Source: an uncultured Bacteroidales bacterium (GTDB taxonomy: Bacteria; Bacteroidota; Bacteroidia; Bacteroidales; Muribaculaceae). Taken from it: a stretch of DNA of 64,000 bases. The DNA is taken from NCBI GenBank assembly GCA_900539915.1, contig UQDU01000008.1, forward strand, positions 1 to 64,000, in the 5' to 3' direction. Within the stretch, counting starts at the first letter, position 1, and each line of letters starts with the position of its first letter. Of this stretch, positions 60,149 to 64,000 are shown one piece after another. A program made the translations under genes and the position numbers. The notes below the pieces were generated by a model, which searched no databases, was not told the DNA's origin, and saw nothing but the letters and a program-made list of their open reading frames with translations.

Positions 60149-61906
60149 TCACTTCTCAGGATCGACGAGACTGATGTTGAGTTCCTGAAGCTGCGAGTCA
60201 TCGATAGTCGATGGAGCGTCAATCATCGTGTCACGGCCTGAATTGTTTTTGGGGAACGCTATGACATCACGGATGCTGTCAAGACCGGCAAGGATTGACA
60301 CGAAACGGTCAAATCCGAAAGCCAGACCACCATGAGGCGGCGCACCGAACTTGAACGCATCCATCAGGAAGCCGAACTTATAACGGGCTTCGGCTTCATC
60401 CAGACCGAGCAGACGGAACATCGTATTCTGCAAATCAGACTCATGGATACGGATGGAACCGCCGCCAAGCTCATTGCCGTTGACCACCATGTCATAGGCT
60501 GTGGCACGCACAGAGCCTGTGTCGGAGTCAAGTTTGTCAATGTCTTCGGGGTTGGGAGCCGTAAACGGATGATGCATGGCGTAGAAACGCTGTGTCTCAT
60601 CGTCCCACTCAAACAGAGGGAAGTCTACCACCCACAGGCATGAGAATTTCTGCGGATCACGCAGTCCGAGACGTGAACCCATCTCCAGACGCAGTTCATT
60701 GAGCTGCTTGCGTGTCTTCATGGTCTGACCGGCGAGTATCAGCATGAGGTCACCGGGCTTAGCTTCGCCACGCTCGAGCCACTTGAGCAACTGCTCGTCA
60801 GTGAAGAATTTACCCACGCTGCTCTTGACAGAGCCGTCCTTCTCCAGTTTGACCCACATCATGCCCTTGGCACCCACTTGCGGACGCTTCACAAAGTCAG
60901 TCAGCTGGTCAAGCTGCTTGCGCGTGTATTCTGCGCATCCCGGAGCCACGATAGCTCCGACATATTCGGCATCGTCCATGACCGAGAAGCCGCTGCCCTC
61001 GGTGAGGTCTTTGAGTTCGACAAACTGCATGCCGAAACGGGTGTCAGGCTTGTCGCTGCCGTAGAGACGCATGGCATCATGCCACGTCATCCTCGGGAAC
61101 GGCTCGGTGAAGTCTATGTCCTTGACATATTTGAATATATGCTTTACGAGACCCTCAAACATCTGGAGCACGTCTTCCTGGTCCACAAATGACATCTCGC
61201 AGTCAATCTGTGTAAATTCAGGCTGACGGTCAGCGCGAAGGTCCTCGTCACGGAAGCACTTCACGATCTGGAAATAACGGTCAAATCCGCTGACCATAAG
61301 CAGCTGCTTGAAGGTCTGAGGCGACTGCGGCAGGGCATAGAACTCGCCCGGATTCATGCGCGAAGGCACCACGAAGTCACGCGCACCCTCGGGAGTTGAT
61401 TTGATGAGCACCGGAGTCTCCACTTCAAGGAATCCCTTGGAGTCGAGATAGCGGCGTATTTCAAAAGCCATGCGGTGGCGCAGCTCAAGATTGCGGCGCA
61501 CCGCATTACGGCGCAGATCGAGATAGCGGAACTTCATGCGCAGGTCATCACCGCCGTCAGTGTTATCCTCTATGGTAAACGGAGGCACCTCGCTGGGATT
61601 CAATATATTGAGCTCGCGTGCTATGATTTCAACATCACCCGTAGGCATGTTTGGATTTTTGCTGGTGCGCTCGGCGACATCGCCCTTGATCTGCACCACA
61701 AACTCGCGTCCGAGGTGGTTGGCTGCCTCTGTCAGTGCTGCATCGCTCTCCACGTTAAATACTATCTGGGTTATGCCGTAACGGTCACGGAGGTCGACAA
61801 ACGTCATGCCTCCCATCTTGCGGGTACGCTGCACCCATCCGGCGAGAGTCACGCTCTCACCCACATCAGAGAGGCGAAGCTCTCCGCATGTCCTGGTCCT
61901 GTACAT
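60149..61906 (-). CDS. aspS: Aspartyl-tRNA synthetase
   Basis: A 585-residue class II synthetase. The anticodon-binding OB fold starts MYRTRTCGELRLSDVGE, motif 2 shows FRDEDLRADRQPEFTQID, the GAD-type insertion lies between, and motif 3 is GLAFGFDRFVSILAG. It is of the long bacterial type. No unusual residue was noticed. Confidence 0.96.
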   Translation of the reverse strand: MYRTRTCGELRLSDVGESVTLAGWVQRTRKMGGMTFVDLRDRYGITQIVFNVESDAALTEAANHLGREFVVQIKGDVAERTSKNPNMPTGDVEIIARELNILNPSEVPPFTIEDNTDGGDDLRMKFRYLDLRRNAVRRNLELRHRMAFEIRRYLDSKGFLEVETPVLIKSTPEGARDFVVPSRMNPGEFYALPQSPQTFKQLLMVSGFDRYFQIVKCFRDEDLRADRQPEFTQIDCEMSFVDQEDVLQMFEGLVKHIFKYVKDIDFTEPFPRMTWHDAMRLYGSDKPDTRFGMQFVELKDLTEGSGFSVMDDAEYVGAIVAPGCAEYTRKQLDQLTDFVKRPQVGAKGMMWVKLEKDGSVKSSVGKFFTDEQLLKWLERGEAKPGDLMLILAGQTMKTRKQLNELRLEMGSRLGLRDPQKFSCLWVVDFPLFEWDDETQRFYAMHHPFTAPNPEDIDKLDSDTGSVRATAYDMVVNGNELGGGSIRIHESDLQNTMFRLLGLDEAEARYKFGFLMDAFKFGAPPHGGLAFGFDRFVSILAGLDSIRDVIAFPKNNSGRDTMIDAPSTIDDSQLQELNISLVDPEK

Positions 61907-61974
61907 GGTCTATATACTGAGGATTATATCGTTAGTTCTGAAAAAATCTTGTTCCCGACGCCCGGTGCGAATCA

Positions 61975-62751
61975 TCACACGTATCCGCGGATGATGCCAC
62001 GCTTGGAGTTGCGCACAAACATCACTATCTCGTCACGCTCGGCAGTGGCAGGAAGCTCGGCCTCGATGCGTTCCACGGCATCGGTGTTATTAAGTCCCGA
62101 CAGATAGAGGTAACGGTAGATTTCCTGAATCTCACGGATGACCTCGCTCGAGAAGTTGCGGCGGCGCAGACCTATTGAGTTGATGCCGGCGTAGGCTATG
62201 GGCTCACGCGCAGCCTTGACATAGGGAGGAATATCCTTGTTGATGAGCGCACCGCCCTGTATCATCACATGGGGGCCGATGTGGCAGAACTGATGCACCA
62301 GAGCACCGCCGCCTATGATGGCATAATTATCCACCACCACTTCGCCGGCAAGCTGCACGGCATTTGACATAATCACATGGTCACCTACCACGCAGTCATG
62401 TGCCACATGGCAGTAAGCCATGATGAGGCAGTTTTTACCTACCACGGTCTTGCCTTTGGCAGCCGTGCCACGGTTGACTGTGACACACTCGCGGATGACT
62501 GTATTGTCGCCGATTATGGCAGTGGTGTCCTCTCCGCGGAATTTCAGGTCCTGCGGGATTGCCGAAATCACCGCTCCGGGAAATATCGTGACGTTTTTGC
62601 CTATACGGGCACCCTCAAGTATGGTGACATTGCTGCCGATGCGTGTACCTTCGCCAATCTCAACATTCTTGTCGATGGTGACAAACGGCTCGATTACGAC
62701 GCTGTCGGCTATCTTGGCATCGGGATGCACGTAGGATAACGGTTGTTTCAT
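61975..62751 (-). CDS. lpxA: UDP-N-acetylglucosamine acyltransferase LpxA
   Basis: A 258-residue left-handed beta-helix enzyme for the first step of lipid A synthesis. Repeated hexapeptides (IGEGTRIGSNVTILEGARIG) form the helix, the catalytic histidine is in AYCHVAHDCVVGDHV, and the C-terminal helical part has INSIGLRRRNFSSEVI. It lies downstream of lpxC/fabZ in an operon. Confidence 0.94.
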   Translation of the reverse strand: MKQPLSYVHPDAKIADSVVIEPFVTIDKNVEIGEGTRIGSNVTILEGARIGKNVTIFPGAVISAIPQDLKFRGEDTTAIIGDNTVIRECVTVNRGTAAKGKTVVGKNCLIMAYCHVAHDCVVGDHVIMSNAVQLAGEVVVDNYAIIGGGALVHQFCHIGPHVMIQGGALINKDIPPYVKAAREPIAYAGINSIGLRRRNFSSEVIREIQEIYRYLYLSGLNNTDAVERIEAELPATAERDEIVMFVRNSKRGIIRGYV

Positions 62752-62809
62752 AGATGTTATTAATGGGTTGTGTCTTTTATGATCGGAATCAGACGTTTAA
62801 GGTGTGTGT

Positions 62810-64000
62810 TTATTTGTTTTTGATAATCTGGGCCATGAATTCGCATTCGCTGACCAGCTTGTCACCTACGAAGGCGTAGCCCTTCATGACGGCACATCCG
62901 CGGCGCAGCTCCGTCATAAACGATACATGGAAGATGAGCGTGTCGCCCGGGATGACCTTCTGGCGGAACTTCACATTGTCAATCTTCATAAAGTAGGTTG
63001 AATAGTGCTCGGGGTCAGGCACCTGCGACAGCACGAGGATGCCGGCGGTCTGGGCCATGGCTTCTACCTGAAGCACACCCGGCATGACCGGCTCCTGGGG
63101 GAAATGGCCCTGGAAGAAAGGCTCGTTGGTGGTGACGTTCTTGACACCCACTATATAGTTGGTGCTCATGTCTATGATTTTGTCAATGAGCAGGAACGGA
63201 TAGCGGTGAGGCAGCAGGTCGCGTATCTGGTTGTTGTCAAGCAGCGGAGTGGCATTGGGGTCATATACCGGAGCCTGTATCTCCTGACGCTTCACCTCTT
63301 TGCGTACCTGCTTGGCAAACTTGGTGTTGATGGAATGTCCGGGACGGGTGGCAAGAATCTTGCCTTTGAGCGGACGGCCTATCAGAGCCACGTCGCCTAT
63401 CACGTCGAGCAGTTTGTGACGTGCAGGTTCATTGGCCCATGTCAGAGGTTTGTTGTTGATAAAGCCAAATTCCTTGACATCCTTGTGAGGCACGTTCATC
63501 AGATCGGCCAGACGGTCAAGCTCGCTCTGCTCCATGGGGCTGTCATAGATGACAATAGCATTGTCGAGGTCGCCTCCCTTGATCAGGTTGGCCGACAGCA
63601 GAGGCTCAACCTCACGGACAAACACGAATGTGCGGCTTGAAGCCACATCCTCAGGGAATTCCTCGATATGCTCCATCGAAGCATACTGGTTAGGCAGCAC
63701 AGGCGAGTTGAAATCAATCATCGCATCCACGCTGAAATGATCGTCGGGGAGCACTATGATGGAGGCTCCGCTCTCCTCGTCCTTCACTTCTATGCGCTGC
63801 TTGACTATATAGAAATCTTTGTCGGCTTTCTGCTCCTCAAGACCGGCTGCGGCTATCTTCTCGCAATACTCGGCAGCACTGCCGTCAAGGATGGGCATTT
63901 CCGGACCGTTGAGAGCGATAATGCAGTTGTCGATGCCTGAAGCATAGAGGGCAGCCATGGCATGCTCTATGGTGCTCACCTTGACATCACCCTTGGCTAT
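62810..64000 (-). CDS. Bifunctional LpxC/FabZ (partial at window edge)
   Basis: Fusion typical of Bacteroidota: UDP-3-O-acyl-N-acetylglucosamine deacetylase, then 3-hydroxyacyl-ACP dehydratase. The first 397 codons from the right edge are visible. The deacetylase part shows VKVSTIEHAMAAL and ARHKLLDVIGD, zinc ligands included, and the FabZ part has LLPHRYPFLLIDKI and FFQGHFPQEPVMPGVLQVEA with the catalytic histidine and glutamate. The frame runs through 64000 without an initiator, so the N-terminus (about 70-80 residues) lies outside the window. Confidence 0.94.
   Translation of the reverse strand: MAKGDVKVSTIEHAMAALYASGIDNCIIALNGPEMPILDGSAAEYCEKIAAAGLEEQKADKDFYIVKQRIEVKDEESGASIIVLPDDHFSVDAMIDFNSPVLPNQYASMEHIEEFPEDVASSRTFVFVREVEPLLSANLIKGGDLDNAIVIYDSPMEQSELDRLADLMNVPHKDVKEFGFINNKPLTWANEPARHKLLDVIGDVALIGRPLKGKILATRPGHSINTKFAKQVRKEVKRQEIQAPVYDPNATPLLDNNQIRDLLPHRYPFLLIDKIIDMSTNYIVGVKNVTTNEPFFQGHFPQEPVMPGVLQVEAMAQTAGILVLSQVPDPEHYSTYFMKIDNVKFRQKVIPGDTLIFHVSFMTELRRGCAVMKGYAFVGDKLVSECEFMAQIIKNK

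Overview
The window looks like a chromosomal segment of a gut Bacteroidota bacterium in the order Bacteroidales, most likely family Muribaculaceae. The family placement is inferred from gene content and has not been tested by phylogeny. The supporting signs are many promoters of the Bacteroidota form TAnnTTTGC, some with a TTG element 19-20 bases upstream, a C10 peptidase with a type IX secretion sorting tail, a TonB-dependent receptor beside a DUF4249 lipoprotein, a fused LpxC/FabZ, and a GTPase-deficient EF-G2-type paralog.

Layout. 0-3 kb: a GNAT acetyltransferase, tRNA-Ser(GCT), and an sppA gene broken by a one-base frameshift in an A7 run. 3-9.6 kb (minus strand): one tight operon of TonB receptor, DUF4249 lipoprotein, LytS-type sensor kinase, LytTR response regulator and flavodoxin-like oxidoreductase. 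9.6-10.2 kb: a strong promoter, a structured RNA of about 310 nt and an intrinsic terminator. 10.2-19.9 kb (plus strand): a eukaryotic-like phosphosignalling cassette with a LytTR regulator, an FHA/zinc-ribbon membrane protein, an exported caspase-like protease, a 47-aa membrane peptide, three membrane-anchored Ser/Thr kinases that partly share identical DNA, an acidic membrane protein, a second FHA protein and a PP2C phosphatase. A 38-bp exact direct repeat lies on each side of it.

20-36 kb: SnoaL-like protein, LuxR-type regulator, OmpA lipoprotein, a broken LuxR-type regulator next to a MITE-like element, a lipoprotein and C10 peptidase operon, the ribosome hibernation factor and XerC-type recombinase pair, a YgbA-type protein, EF-G2, an acyltransferase relic, PgeF, a GNAT protein, a RelA/SpoT protein and a lipoprotein. 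36-40 kb: an AT-rich acyltransferase, AsnB, and a thioredoxin-fold protein without the CXXC cysteines.

40-55 kb (minus strand): a surface polysaccharide locus of flippase, polymerase, glycosyltransferases, pyruvyl transferase, acyltransferase (frameshifted) and a complete GDP-D-glycero-D-manno-heptose pathway (hddA, gmhA, hddC, gmhB). It has three promoters, one of which carries a palindromic operator candidate. 55-64 kb: LptD, a zinc-ribbon coiled-coil protein, Nif3-like, AspS, LpxA and a partial LpxC/FabZ.

The most novel system is the kinase/FHA/PP2C/caspase cassette. Its proteins carry a recurring short motif of the form [E/D/Q]-x-T-[Q/R]-x-I, usually just outside the kinase domain or at a protein end. 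The form T-x-x-I is what some FHA domains bind when the threonine is phosphorylated, so the cassette may be wired internally by kinase-made, phosphatase-erased FHA docking sites.
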